From Tistrella mobilis (GTDB taxonomy: Bacteria; Pseudomonadota; Alphaproteobacteria; Tistrellales; Tistrellaceae): a stretch of DNA of 64,000 nucleotides. The number at the start of each line of letters is the position of its first letter. The stretch's first letter is position 1. Under the pieces are notes generated by a model. It was not told where the DNA came from. It saw only the letters and a program-made list of their open reading frames with translations, and ran no database searches. The position numbers were made by a program, and so were the translations under genes. This document shows positions 36,186 to 45,342 of the stretch, piece by piece. The stretch lies in contig NZ_JBBIAB010000010.1 in the NCBI RefSeq assembly GCF_039634785.1, positions 62,001 to 126,000 on the forward strand, read 5' to 3'.

Positions 36186-38101
36186 GCGGGCGGCGCCATG
36201 GCTGGCCGCAGCCGAGGCCGCTGCTGTCGGTGCGCGATCTGGTCGTGCGCTTTCATCTGCCCGAAGGCCCGCTGACCGCGGTCGACGGCGTGTCCTTCAC
36301 CATCAATCCGGGCCGGATCACCGCGCTGGTCGGCGAAAGCGGCTCGGGCAAGAGCGTGCTGACCCAGGCGGTGATGGGCCTGCTGCCGTCCATCGCCCGG
36401 ATCGAGGGCGGGGCCGCGGTCTTCACCGACCCGCTCGACGGCCAGGCCACCGATCTTGCGACGCTTGCCCCCACCGGCCGGACGATGCGCCGGATCCGGG
36501 GAGGGCGCATCGGCATGATCTTTCAGGAGCCGATGAGCGCATTGTCGCCGCTGCACACGCTCGGCGACCAGATCACCGAGGCGGTGCGGCTGCATCTGAA
36601 CGAAGATGCCGCAGCGGCGCGCGAGATCGCCGCCGACATGCTGCACAAGGTGGGCTTCCCGAACCCTGAAGCCGCCCTTGACCGCTACCCGTTCGAACTG
36701 TCGGGCGGCCTGCGTCAGCGCGGCGTGATCGCCATGGCGCTTGCCGCCCGCCCGGCCCTGGTCATCGCCGACGAGCCGACCACGGCGCTCGACGTCACGC
36801 TTCAGGCCCAGATCCTGAAACTGCTCCGCGACCTGCAGGACGAGCTGGGCATGGGCGTGCTGCTGATCACCCATGATCTGGGGGTGGTCTCAAGCCTGGC
36901 CGACGACATGGTGGTGCTCTATCGCGGCAAGGTGATGGAGGCGGGCCCTGCAGCCGAGTTGATCCGCAAGCCGGAACATCCCTATCTGAAGGCCCTGCTC
37001 GGCGCCGTGCCGCGGATCGGCATGGACCGCACGGAACGGCTGGTGCCACTGCGCGAAATCGCCCTCGATCCCCGCCTGGCGGCGGATGTGGTGGGGCGTC
37101 AGGGCACCGGCCCGAAGGCGGCCGCCGACACGCCGCTGCTCGCGGTGGACGGGTTGACCAAGCGCTTCACCAGCCGCGGCACCGGGCTCTTCGCCCGCGG
37201 CGGCGGCAGCAGCGTGACCGCGGTCGACCATGTCTCCTTCAGCGTCGGCCGGGGCGAAAGCGTCGGCCTGGTCGGCGAAAGCGGCTGCGGCAAGACCACC
37301 ACCTCGCGCATGCTGCTGGGCGCGATCCGTGCCGATGAAGGCCGGATCCTGTTCCAGGGCGATCACGATGCCGCGCCGACCGACCTCGCCGCCCTCGACG
37401 ACGGCGGCTGGATCCCGTTCCGCAAGCGTCTGCAATACGTTTTCCAGGACCCGTTCCACTCGCTGAACCCGCGGATGACCGTGTTCGACATCATCGCCGA
37501 ACCGCTGGAGATCCACGGGGTCGGCACCGCGAAAGAGCGCGCCGAGCGGGTGAAGGCGTTGATGAAGATGGTGGGCCTGGATATCCGCCATCTCCGCCGC
37601 TATCCGCACAGCTTCTCGGGCGGCCAGCGTCAGCGCATCGGCATCGCCCGCTCGCTGGCACTCGGCCCGGAACTGCTCATCCTGGACGAGCCGGTCTCGG
37701 CGCTCGACGTGTCGGTCCAGGCCCAGGTGCTGAACCTGCTCAAGGATCTGCAGGATGCGCTGGGCCTCGGCTATCTGTTCATCTCCCACAATCTGGCGGT
37801 GGTCGACTATATGTGCGACCGCATCCTGGTGATGTGTGCAGGCCGGATCGTCGAGAGCGCGCCCCGCGAACGCCTGTTCGAAGATGCCCGCCATCCCTAT
37901 ACCAAGGCGCTGATCGCCGCGGTGCCCGAAGCCGATCCCGACCGGCCGCTCGACTTCGCGGCCCTGATGGATGGCCGCGCCTCGGATCCGGCGGCCTGGC
38001 CCGAGCCCTGGCGGCTGGCGCCGGGCATGCCGTCGGTGATGGACGAGGTGACGCCCGGCCATTTCGTCCGGGTGGCCGCAAGCGCGGAGGCCGCGGCATG
38101 A
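36182..38101 (+). CDS. Fused dipeptide/oligopeptide-type ABC transporter ATP-binding protein
   Basis: 639 residues with two complete ABC domains in tandem (DppD-like then DppF-like, as in YejF). The first has GESGSGKSVLTQ, LSGGLRQRGVIAMA (Leu for Gln in the signature) and VIADEPTTALDV. The second has GESGCGKTTTSRML, FSGGQRQRIGIARS and LILDEPVSALDV. Both have C-terminal oligopeptide-transporter extensions. It powers the importer encoded by the next three genes. The stop overlaps the next ATG. Confidence 0.95.
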   Translation: MSGRRHGWPQPRPLLSVRDLVVRFHLPEGPLTAVDGVSFTINPGRITALVGESGSGKSVLTQAVMGLLPSIARIEGGAAVFTDPLDGQATDLATLAPTGRTMRRIRGGRIGMIFQEPMSALSPLHTLGDQITEAVRLHLNEDAAAAREIAADMLHKVGFPNPEAALDRYPFELSGGLRQRGVIAMALAARPALVIADEPTTALDVTLQAQILKLLRDLQDELGMGVLLITHDLGVVSSLADDMVVLYRGKVMEAGPAAELIRKPEHPYLKALLGAVPRIGMDRTERLVPLREIALDPRLAADVVGRQGTGPKAAADTPLLAVDGLTKRFTSRGTGLFARGGGSSVTAVDHVSFSVGRGESVGLVGESGCGKTTTSRMLLGAIRADEGRILFQGDHDAAPTDLAALDDGGWIPFRKRLQYVFQDPFHSLNPRMTVFDIIAEPLEIHGVGTAKERAERVKALMKMVGLDIRHLRRYPHSFSGGQRQRIGIARSLALGPELLILDEPVSALDVSVQAQVLNLLKDLQDALGLGYLFISHNLAVVDYMCDRILVMCAGRIVESAPRERLFEDARHPYTKALIAAVPEADPDRPLDFAALMDGRASDPAAWPEPWRLAPGMPSVMDEVTPGHFVRVAASAEAAA

Positions 38102-40080
38102 TCCGCCTCACGCGTCTTGCCGGCATCCTGGCCGCAGCCGCCCTGCTCGCCTTCGGCGCACCCGCACGCGCCGCGGCCGGCGACGATGCCGGGCCCGCGA
38201 TGGGCAGTATCATCGAGATGATGATCTCGCCCAGCGCGCCCATGCCGGCACAGCTGATCGAGCCGCCGGTGCTTGAACAGCAGGTGACGGAGGGCAAGCT
38301 GCCGCCGATGGCCGAGCGTCTGCCCAAGGTGCCGGCGGTCGACGACGTCGTCGGCCCCGATCTCAGCCCCGGCCGCTATGGCGGCAGCTGGACGATGCTG
38401 GTCGGCCGGCCCAAGGATGTACGCATGGCGCTGGTCTACGGCTATGCCCGGCTGGTGCGCTACACCCGCGATTTCTCGTTCGAAGCCGATATCCTGCGGG
38501 AGATGGATGTCCAGGACGGGCGGATCTTCACCCTGCATCTGCGCCCCGGCCATCGCTGGTCCGACGGCGAGCCCTTCACGGCCGAAGATTTCCGGTATTA
38601 CTGGGAGGATGTGGTTAACAACAAGAAGCTCTATCCGGCGGGCCCGCCGCGCGAGCTTCTGGTCGATGGAGAGCCGCCGCGCTTCACCGTGATCGACCAG
38701 ACCACCATCCGCTATGAATGGTCGAAGCCCAATCCGCGCCTGCTGCCGGCCATCGCCGGGCCGCTGCCGCTGACGCTCTACCGGCCGGCACACTATCTGC
38801 GCCAGTTCCACGAACGCTATGCCGATCCCGACAAGCTTGCGGCGATGATCGAAAAGCGCAAGCAGTCGAGCTGGGCGGCGCTGCACAACCGCATGGACAC
38901 GGCGACCGATTTCAGCAATCCGGACTTCCCGACCCTGCAGCCCTGGCGGCTGCTGACCGCGCCGCCGGCGGTGCGGTTCCTGGTCGAGCGCAACCCCTAT
39001 TACCACCGCATCGACCTGAACGGCCGCCAGCTGCCCTATCTGGACCAGATGGCGATCGACATCGTCGACGGAAAGCTGATCGCGGCGCGGGCCGGCACCG
39101 GTGACGCCCTGCTCCAGGCGCGCGGGCTGGATTTCACCGACTACACCTTCCTGAAGGCAGGCGAAAAGCGCTCTGACTACAAGGTGTCGCTGTGGCGGAC
39201 GGGGCGCGGGGCCCATCTGGCGCTCTACCCCAATCTCAACGCCCGGGATCCGGGCTGGCGGGCCCTGTTCCGAGATGCGCGCTTCCGCCGGGCCCTGTCG
39301 ATGGGCGTCGACCGGCACGAGATCGATGCGGTGCTCTATTACGGCCTGACCATCGGCGGCGGCAACAGCGTGCTCGACGAAAGCCCGCTGTCGCGCCCGG
39401 GCTATCGGAAGGTCTGGGCCAACCACGATGTCGACCGGGCCAACAAGCTGCTCGACGATATGGGTCTCGACAAGCGCAACGAGCGCGGTATCCGGTTGAT
39501 GCCCGATGGCCGGCCGCTGGAGCTGGTGATCGAGACCGCGGGTGAAAGCACCGAACAGATGGACGTGCTGGAACTGCTCCACGATCAGTGGTTGCAGCTC
39601 GGCATCAAGACCTATGCGCGGCCGATGCAGCGCGACCTGTTCCGCAACCGGATCTTCGCCGGCGATACCCTGATGAGCGTCTGGTTCGGCATGGAAGCCG
39701 GTCTCGCCACCGCCGAGACCGACCCGTGGGAGCTGGCGCCGGTCAGCCAGCAATCGCTGCAATGGCCGAAATGGGGCCAGTACTTTGAGACCGGCGGCCG
39801 GTCGGGCGAAGCGCCCGACATGGACAAGCCCGATCAGCTGCTGGCGCTCTACAAGGAGTGGACGGTGGCGCCGTCCTCGGCCGACCGTGCGCGGATCTGG
39901 CGGGAGATGCTCGCGATCAACGCCGATCAGGTCTACACCATTTCTCTGGTCGCAGGCGTGTTGCAGCCGGTGGTCGCCAATCGGCGCCTGCGCAACCTGC
40001 CCGATCGGGGGCTCTACAACTGGGATCCGGGATCGCATTTCGGCCTTTACCGGCCGGAGCGTTTCTGGCTCGACAACTGA
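38098..40080 (+). CDS. Periplasmic substrate-binding protein, family 5 (peptide/oligosaccharide type)
   Basis: 660 residues with a signal peptide (LAGILAAAALLAFGAPARAAA). It is an SBP_bac_5 protein: HLRPGHRWSDGEPFTAEDFRYYWED is the family signature, and RFRRALSMGVDRHEID the second landmark. It is longer than DppA (~530 residues), mainly through an N-terminal insert. Proteins of this size often bind larger ligands, but the substrate cannot be told. It overlaps the ATPase gene by ATGA; a hairpin follows it. Confidence 0.92.
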   Translation: MIRLTRLAGILAAAALLAFGAPARAAAGDDAGPAMGSIIEMMISPSAPMPAQLIEPPVLEQQVTEGKLPPMAERLPKVPAVDDVVGPDLSPGRYGGSWTMLVGRPKDVRMALVYGYARLVRYTRDFSFEADILREMDVQDGRIFTLHLRPGHRWSDGEPFTAEDFRYYWEDVVNNKKLYPAGPPRELLVDGEPPRFTVIDQTTIRYEWSKPNPRLLPAIAGPLPLTLYRPAHYLRQFHERYADPDKLAAMIEKRKQSSWAALHNRMDTATDFSNPDFPTLQPWRLLTAPPAVRFLVERNPYYHRIDLNGRQLPYLDQMAIDIVDGKLIAARAGTGDALLQARGLDFTDYTFLKAGEKRSDYKVSLWRTGRGAHLALYPNLNARDPGWRALFRDARFRRALSMGVDRHEIDAVLYYGLTIGGGNSVLDESPLSRPGYRKVWANHDVDRANKLLDDMGLDKRNERGIRLMPDGRPLELVIETAGESTEQMDVLELLHDQWLQLGIKTYARPMQRDLFRNRIFAGDTLMSVWFGMEAGLATAETDPWELAPVSQQSLQWPKWGQYFETGGRSGEAPDMDKPDQLLALYKEWTVAPSSADRARIWREMLAINADQVYTISLVAGVLQPVVANRRLRNLPDRGLYNWDPGSHFGLYRPERFWLDN

Positions 40081-40108
40081 CGGGCGCCCGACGACCGATC
40101 GGGCTCAA

Positions 40109-40155
40109 GATCCGCCGCGACAGCTGAGGGGCACCACAGAACCCCGCGGCGGATC
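40109..40155 (+). other. Strong intercistronic hairpin after the binding-protein gene
   Basis: GATCCGCCGCG (40109-40119) and its perfect 11-bp complement (40145-40155) flank a 25-base loop. No T run follows, and the right arm ends just before the GGAGGGGG ribosome site of the permease gene. It may stabilise the binding-protein mRNA or restrain permease expression. It parallels the hairpin at 21560. Confidence 0.7.
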
Positions 40156-40178
40156 CAGGAGGGGGAGCAAGGCAAGCG

Positions 40179-41177
40179 ATGTTCGCCTACATCGCGCGGC
40201 GGTTGCTGATGATGATACCGACGCTGATCCTGATCAGCATCCTGGTCTTCGTCATCATCCAGCTGCCGCCCGGCGACTATCTGACGACGCAGCTTGCCGA
40301 GCTGGCGGCCCAGGGTGAGGCCGCCAGCCAGGCCAAGATCGAGTTTCTGCGCGCAGAATACGGGCTCGACCTGCCGCTCTGGGAACAGTACATCCGCTGG
40401 GCCTCGGGCCTGCTGGTCGGCGATCTCGGCTACTCCTTCGAATATCAGCTGCCGGTGGCCGAGGTGGTCGGCGACCGCCTGTGGCTGACCATGCTGGTGT
40501 CGTTCGCCACCATCATCTTCTCCTATGCCGTCGCCTTCCCGATCGGCATCTATGGCGCCATCCGCCAGTACAGCGCGCTCGACCACGGCCTGACCCTCGT
40601 CGGTTTTCTGGGCCTCGCCACCCCCAATTTTCTGCTGGCCCTGGTGCTGCTCTATCTGTCGAACATCTGGTTCGGCACCTCGATCGGCGGGCTGATGGAC
40701 CCGGAATATCTCGACCAGCCGCTCAGCTGGGCCAAGTTCCTGTCGGTGATGGAGCATCTCTGGGTGCCGGTGGTGGTGATCGGCACCTCCAACACCGCCG
40801 GCATGATCCGCCGGCTGCGGGCCAATCTGCTGGACGAACTGCGCAAGCAATACGTCACCACCGCGCGTGCCAAGGGCCTGCATCCGGCGAAGATCCTGGT
40901 CAAATATCCGCTGCGCATGGCGCTGAACCCGTTCATCGCGGATCTCGGCAATGTGCTGCCGCAGGTGGTCTCGGGTGCGGCGATCGTGTCGGTGGTGCTG
41001 TCGTTGCCGACCACCGGGCCGATGCTGCTGCGCGCGCTGCAGACCCAGGACATGTATCTGGCCGGATCGTTCCTGATGTTCATGGCGCTGCTGACGGTGA
41101 TCGGCGTGCTGGTGTCGGATCTGCTGCTCGCCCTGCTCGATCCGCGCATCCGCCTCGACGGAGGACGTTCGCGATGA
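40179..41177 (+). CDS. Peptide-type ABC transporter permease 1 (DppB/OppB family)
   Basis: 332 residues, six membrane helices, starting MFAYIARRLLMMIPTLILIS, typical of DppB. The EAA coupling loop is around VTTARAKGLHPAKILVKYPLRMALNPF. It pairs with the next gene. A GGAGGGGGAG stretch precedes ATG. The stop overlaps the start of permease 2. Confidence 0.95.
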   Translation: MFAYIARRLLMMIPTLILISILVFVIIQLPPGDYLTTQLAELAAQGEAASQAKIEFLRAEYGLDLPLWEQYIRWASGLLVGDLGYSFEYQLPVAEVVGDRLWLTMLVSFATIIFSYAVAFPIGIYGAIRQYSALDHGLTLVGFLGLATPNFLLALVLLYLSNIWFGTSIGGLMDPEYLDQPLSWAKFLSVMEHLWVPVVVIGTSNTAGMIRRLRANLLDELRKQYVTTARAKGLHPAKILVKYPLRMALNPFIADLGNVLPQVVSGAAIVSVVLSLPTTGPMLLRALQTQDMYLAGSFLMFMALLTVIGVLVSDLLLALLDPRIRLDGGRSR

Positions 41178-42328
41178 GCGGCCCTGATCGCTACATCTCC
41201 CACGCCCCCTTCGACCCCGTTCATGACGAGGTCCTGACCCCGGCGCAGGAGAAATACTATCTCGCCTCGCAATGGCGGCTGATGTTCTGGCGGCTGCGCC
41301 GGCACAAGCTCGCCATGGCCTCGCTCTGGTTCCTGGGCTTCATCTATCTGGTGATGATCTTCGCCGAGCCCTTGAGCCCCTATAACCCCAACACCCGTCA
41401 CATCGACAACATCCATGCCCCGCCGCAGACGGTGCATCTGTTCCACAATGGCGCGTTCGTCGGCCCCTTCGTCTATGGCACCCGCTATGCGCTGAACATG
41501 GACACCCTCACCCGGACCTATTCCGAAGACCGGGTGCGGCCGCTGCCGATCGGCTTCTTCTGTTCGGGAGAGCCCTACCGGCTCTGGGGGCTGATCCCGA
41601 TGGATATCCGGCTGGTCTGCCCGCCAAAGGGCGGCACGCTGTTCCTGCTGGGCACCGATCGGCTGGGGCGTGACATGCTCTCGCGGGTGATCGAAGGCGC
41701 GCGGATCTCGCTGACCGTCGGTCTGATCGGCATCACCATCAGCTTCGCCCTGGGCATCCTGTTCGGCGGGCTCTCGGGCTATTACGGCGGCTGGGTCGAT
41801 GCCGGCATCCAGCGGCTGATCGAGGTGATCCGCTCCTTCCCGGAGCTGCCCTTGTGGATGGCTCTGTCTGCCGCCATGCCGGTCACCTGGCATCCGCTCT
41901 GGATCTTCATCGGCATCACCGTGATCCTGGGCCTGCTCGACTGGACGGGTCTTGCCCGGGCGGTGCGCTCGAAACTTCTGGCGCTGCGCGAGGAAGACTA
42001 TGCCACCGCCGCCGTGGTCATGGGCGCACGGCCCAGGCGGGTCATCCTCCGCCATCTCCTGCCCAATTTCATGAGCCATCTGATCGTCTCGGCCACCCTG
42101 ACCATCCCGGCCATGATCCTGGGCGAGACCGCGCTCTCCTTCCTGGGCCTCGGCGTGCGCGCGCCGCTGATCTCCTGGGGCGTGCTGCTGAACGATGCCC
42201 AGGACATCAACGTCGTCACCCAATATCCCTGGCTGTTGCTGCCGGTGGTACCGGTGGTGCTGACGGTGCTTGCCTTCAACTTCCTGGGCGACGGGCTGCG
42301 CGATGCGGCCGACCCCTACCAGACCTGA
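41174..42328 (+). CDS. Peptide-type ABC transporter permease 2 (DppC/OppC family)
   Basis: 384 residues. After the first membrane helix there is a periplasmic insert of about 100 residues (from NPNTRHIDNIHAP to FLLGTDRLGRDMLSR) containing two cysteines (FFCSGEP, LVCPPKG) that could form a disulfide. Then come the remaining five helices and the EAA loop YATAAVVMGARPRRVILRHLLPN. The insert is longer than in E. coli DppC. Last gene of the operon, followed by a strong terminator. Confidence 0.94.
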   Translation: MSGPDRYISHAPFDPVHDEVLTPAQEKYYLASQWRLMFWRLRRHKLAMASLWFLGFIYLVMIFAEPLSPYNPNTRHIDNIHAPPQTVHLFHNGAFVGPFVYGTRYALNMDTLTRTYSEDRVRPLPIGFFCSGEPYRLWGLIPMDIRLVCPPKGGTLFLLGTDRLGRDMLSRVIEGARISLTVGLIGITISFALGILFGGLSGYYGGWVDAGIQRLIEVIRSFPELPLWMALSAAMPVTWHPLWIFIGITVILGLLDWTGLARAVRSKLLALREEDYATAAVVMGARPRRVILRHLLPNFMSHLIVSATLTIPAMILGETALSFLGLGVRAPLISWGVLLNDAQDINVVTQYPWLLLPVVPVVLTVLAFNFLGDGLRDAADPYQT

Positions 42329-42344
42329 ACAGCCTGGACGCCCC

Positions 42345-42382
42345 CAAAAAAGAACGCCGGCCACAGGATGGCCGGCGTTCTT
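42345..42382. terminator. Bidirectional intrinsic terminator
   Basis: A perfect 14-bp stem, AAGAACGCCGGCCA (42350-42363) with its complement at 42369-42382, loop of five. Minus-strand read-out is followed by TTTTTT, so it serves the FNR-type gene fully. On the plus strand the right arm ends in TTCTT, closing the transporter operon. Confidence 0.9.
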
Positions 42383-42408
42383 CATGTCGGAGGCGGGTTC
42401 AGCCTGGA

Positions 42409-43173
42409 TCAGCAGGCCGCCATGCGGTCGGCTTCGTCGCCGGTCGCCAGCGACCGCATCCGCTCGGGGTCGAGCAGACGGACGGCATGGACGCCATCGA
42501 GCGAGATGATGCCGTCGCGCTTGAAGGCGGCGAGCGTCCGGCTGACGGTCTCGATCGTCAGGCCCAGATAGTCGCCGATATCGGTCCGGGTCATCGGCAG
42601 CGGCAGAGGGTCGTTCGCCTCGCCGCGTGCCTCCAGCCGGTCATAGAGGCCCAGCAGGAACGAAGCCAGACGCTCGCGGGCGCTCTTGCGGCCCAACAGC
42701 AGCATCTGCTCGCGCGAGCGGGCGATTTCGTCCTGCGCGAGGCTCAGCAGACGGCGGCCCAGAACCGGGATCCGCTCCTGCAGGTTTTCGAAATCACGGC
42801 GCCGGAAGCGGCAGACCGAGACCCGGGTCAGACTCTCGGCGGCCAGGCCGCCCAGGCGGTCATCACCCAGGCCAAGAAAATCTCCGGGCAGCAGGAAGCC
42901 CAGAACCTGGGTCCGCCCGTCCGGCAGACTCTTATAGAGCTTCGCCGTACCCGCGGTCACGTTGTACACATAGGGCGACCGCTCGCCTTCCTCGGCAAGC
43001 AGCGCATGGGCCGGCACCTCGATCCGCGACACGATCGACGCCACCGCCGACATCGCCTCGTGGCCGAGATCGCCGCAGAAAGTCAGGGCACGCACGTCGC
43101 AGGCATCACAATCGACACGCGAGCAGCTCGTGGGTGGCTGTCCGGAACTGGGCAGAAGGCGGCTGTCGTTCAT
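42409..43173 (-). CDS. FNR/CRP-family oxygen-responsive transcriptional regulator
   Basis: 254 residues. An N-terminal cysteine cluster (C17, C22, C25, C33) and a central C121 match the arrangement that binds the oxygen-labile [4Fe-4S] cluster of FNR. A cyclic-nucleotide-fold domain follows, then an HTH with recognition helix TIETVSRTLAAFKRDG whose E-SR residues read TTGAT half-sites. It should switch genes to micro- or anaerobic metabolism. A near-consensus FNR box lies 79 bp upstream, suggesting autoregulation. Divergent from uppP. Confidence 0.93.
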   Translation of the reverse strand: MNDSRLLPSSGQPPTSCSRVDCDACDVRALTFCGDLGHEAMSAVASIVSRIEVPAHALLAEEGERSPYVYNVTAGTAKLYKSLPDGRTQVLGFLLPGDFLGLGDDRLGGLAAESLTRVSVCRFRRRDFENLQERIPVLGRRLLSLAQDEIARSREQMLLLGRKSARERLASFLLGLYDRLEARGEANDPLPLPMTRTDIGDYLGLTIETVSRTLAAFKRDGIISLDGVHAVRLLDPERMRSLATGDEADRMAAC

Positions 43174-43251
43174 GGCTCTCGGACCTTATCGTCGAAGGGC
43201 GCATCCGTTGCATATCGGGCGCCTTTGCGGTGCCGTTCATGCACCGCGTGT

Positions 43252-43265
43252 TTGTTGCAGATCAA
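43252..43265. promoter_or_regulatory. FNR/FixK-type box
   Basis: TTGTT-GCAG-ATCAA differs from the TTGAT-N4-ATCAA consensus at one base. It lies between the FNR-type gene and uppP, 79 bp upstream of the former, consistent with autoregulation. Confidence 0.55.
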
Positions 43266-43293
43266 ATCTAGCATGAGCGTAAGCGGTTTGAGA

Positions 43294-43308
43294 GTGACGT
43301 TTCGTCAC
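43294..43308. promoter_or_regulatory. Palindrome GTGACG-TTT-CGTCAC
   Basis: A perfect 6-bp inverted repeat with a 3-bp centre in the FNR/uppP divergent gap. It looks like a dimeric regulator site, but I cannot assign a regulator; it could also be part of a promoter-proximal hairpin. Confidence 0.4.
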
Positions 43309-43436
43309 GCTCCGGCCCCCCGGCATTGCATGCAACGCCGGGCTGGCACCCCAATCGGATCATGATCTGGCACCGGCTGATGTGCTAAACAGGGTCGCCG
43401 CACCCGCCGCATCCATCCTTTCCGGAGCGCTACCCC

Positions 43437-44270
43437 GTGACCCTTGGAGATGCCGTCGACGCCCTGGTTCTGGGCATTGTCGAAGGTCTGACCGAATTCG
43501 TGCCGGTCTCCAGCACCGGCCATCAGATCGTCGTCGCCGATCTGCTGAATTTCCGCGGCGACTTCGCCATCGCCTTCAACGTGATCATCCAGCTGGGCGC
43601 CATCCTGGCGGTCGTCTGGGAATATCGCGGAAAGATCGTCCATGTCGTCGCCGGCCTGCCCAGCGATCGCGAGGCGCAGCGTTTCACCCGCAACCTGCTG
43701 ATCGCCTTCTTCCCGGCGGTCATTCTGGGGCTGCTCTTCGCCGACATCATCCAGGAATACCTGTTCAACCCGATCACGGTTGCCGCGGCGCTGGTGATCG
43801 GCGGCCTGATCATCCTGTGGGCGGAGAAGCGGGATCACCGCATCCGGGCAAACTCCACCGAAGAAATGCGCTGGTCGGATGCGCTGAAGATCGGGTTCTG
43901 TCAGTGTCTTGCGCTGATCCCCGGCACCTCGCGCTCCGGCTCCACCATCATGGGCGGGCTGATTTTCGGCATGTCGCGCAAGGCGGCCACCGAATTCTCC
44001 TTCTTCCTCGCCATCCCGACCATGATCGGCGCCACCGTCTACATGTTCCTCAAGCACGGCTCCACCCTGCTTGCGGGTGATCTGGGCGTGCTGGCGATCG
44101 GCTTCGTCACCTCCTTCATCTTCGCGATGATCGCGGTGCGGGGCCTGCTGAAATTCATCGGGCAGCACAGCTATGCCGTGTTCGCCTGGTATCGCATCGC
44201 CTTCGGCCTGTTCATCCTGGCGACCTGGGTGTTCGGCTGGATCGACTGGACCAGCGTCACCGACCTCTGA
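43437..44270 (+). CDS. uppP: Undecaprenyl-diphosphatase
   Basis: A 277-residue polytopic membrane enzyme (BacA/UppP) that dephosphorylates undecaprenyl diphosphate to recycle the carrier lipid for peptidoglycan and O-antigen synthesis. Both catalytic motifs are present: [17 protein letters not shown] near the N-terminus and [17 protein letters not shown] in the middle. Length is normal. The start is GTG 43437, with CCGGAG about ten bases upstream. It is unlinked to the glycan cluster, though it serves the same lipid carrier. Confidence 0.97.
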   Translation: MTLGDAVDALVLGIVEGLTEFVPVSSTGHQIVVADLLNFRGDFAIAFNVIIQLGAILAVVWEYRGKIVHVVAGLPSDREAQRFTRNLLIAFFPAVILGLLFADIIQEYLFNPITVAAALVIGGLIILWAEKRDHRIRANSTEEMRWSDALKIGFCQCLALIPGTSRSGSTIMGGLIFGMSRKAATEFSFFLAIPTMIGATVYMFLKHGSTLLAGDLGVLAIGFVTSFIFAMIAVRGLLKFIGQHSYAVFAWYRIAFGLFILATWVFGWIDWTSVTDL

Positions 44271-44316
44271 CACCTCCCGAACCGCCCCGGCGGCCTCTCC
44301 GTTTTCAAACGGCTTT

Positions 44317-44359
44317 AGCGGAACCTGCGCCAGGATCGTGCAGGCTCCGCTTTTCTTTT
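44317..44359 (+). terminator. Intrinsic terminator after uppP
   Basis: AGCGGA plus CCTGC (44317-44328) pair with GCAGG plus TCCGCT (44340-44351), with one mismatch, and are followed by TTTTCTTTT. It lies 47 bases after the uppP stop. Confidence 0.8.
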
Positions 44360-44577
44360 GCGGGCATCGCCCGAGGTGCATTCGGCATGGACCACCGCCG
44401 GACCGCGCCGTCACGCCACGATGTTCTTTCAAGCCGGCGCGCATGACGCGTCTTCGGCAGAACCCCTTCAGCCGCCCGCGCTAACGTCGCGTCAGCAGGC
44501 CGGTCCCGCATGCCGATGGTGAACAGCCGTCGGGATGACGAGGCCGGGTTGAACATGCTGACGTGAAAGGATGCGAC
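44360..44577. other. Gap upstream of the flavin-monooxygenase cluster
   Basis: The 307-bp interval from uppP to the first crotonase holds the uppP terminator, then about 220 bases in which I see no gene and no convincing promoter hexamers. It ends in the AAAGGA ribosome site of the crotonase. The promoter of the cluster should lie here, possibly recognised only with an activator. Confidence 0.5.
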
Positions 44578-45342
44578 ATGCTGAGGATCGATCGTGCATC
44601 CCCGGCGCTGGTCCGGATGACCATCGACAGGCCGCCCGCCAATGCGCTCACCCTGGATCTGATCCAGGCCCTGGCGGACGCCCTCGTCCGCTTCGGGGAA
44701 GAGGCCGAGGCACCGGCCGTGATATTGACCGGGGCCGGTCAGCGCTTCTTCAGTGCCGGCGGCGACATACGCGAAATCGAGACGCAGGCGGACGTCGCGC
44801 TGCCCAGAATGCGCGTCTTCCACCATCTGCTGACCGTGCTCGAGAACTATCGCTGCCCGCTGCTCTGCGCCGTCAACGGCTATGCGGTGGGCGGCGCGCT
44901 GGAACTGGTGCTGTATGCCGATTATGTCGTGGCGAGCGAAAACGCCCGGTTCGGCTTCCCCGAAATCAATCATGGCCTGCTTCCGGCGGCGAAGGGCATG
45001 CGCCAGGCGATGAACCGCCTTGGGCGTCGGATGGCCGAGCGGCTCCTCTATTCCGGCGAACTGGTTTCGGCACCCGAGGCGCAGGCGATGGGCCTCGTCG
45101 ACGAGGTCGTTCCGTCGCAGGATGTGCAGGATCGGGCTCGCGTCGTGGCCGAGGCCCTTCGTCTCAAGGACATGCATCTGTTCGCCGCGATCAAGCGGAC
45201 CTTCAACGACGCGCCCCTCATGACCGACGCGCAGCTCGAAGCGCGCACCCTCAGCGACATGCAGGATTATCTGAGCCGCGCGGAGACCGCCGCGGCGCGC
45301 GAACGGTTCCTCCAGCGCAAGGCGAGGCAGACCCATGATTGA
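44578..45342 (+). CDS. Enoyl-CoA hydratase/isomerase family protein 1 (crotonase)
   Basis: 254 residues. The oxyanion-hole segments FFSAGGDIREI and YAVGGALELVLYADYV are present. Both glutamates that act in enoyl-CoA hydratases can be placed: one in FGFPEINHGL, the other in MAERLLYSGE. It is therefore likely an active hydratase on an enoyl-CoA. ATG 44578 has AAAGGA six bases upstream. It overlaps the next gene by 8 bases. First gene of the flavin-monooxygenase cluster. Confidence 0.92.
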   Translation: MLRIDRASPALVRMTIDRPPANALTLDLIQALADALVRFGEEAEAPAVILTGAGQRFFSAGGDIREIETQADVALPRMRVFHHLLTVLENYRCPLLCAVNGYAVGGALELVLYADYVVASENARFGFPEINHGLLPAAKGMRQAMNRLGRRMAERLLYSGELVSAPEAQAMGLVDEVVPSQDVQDRARVVAEALRLKDMHLFAAIKRTFNDAPLMTDAQLEARTLSDMQDYLSRAETAAARERFLQRKARQTHD

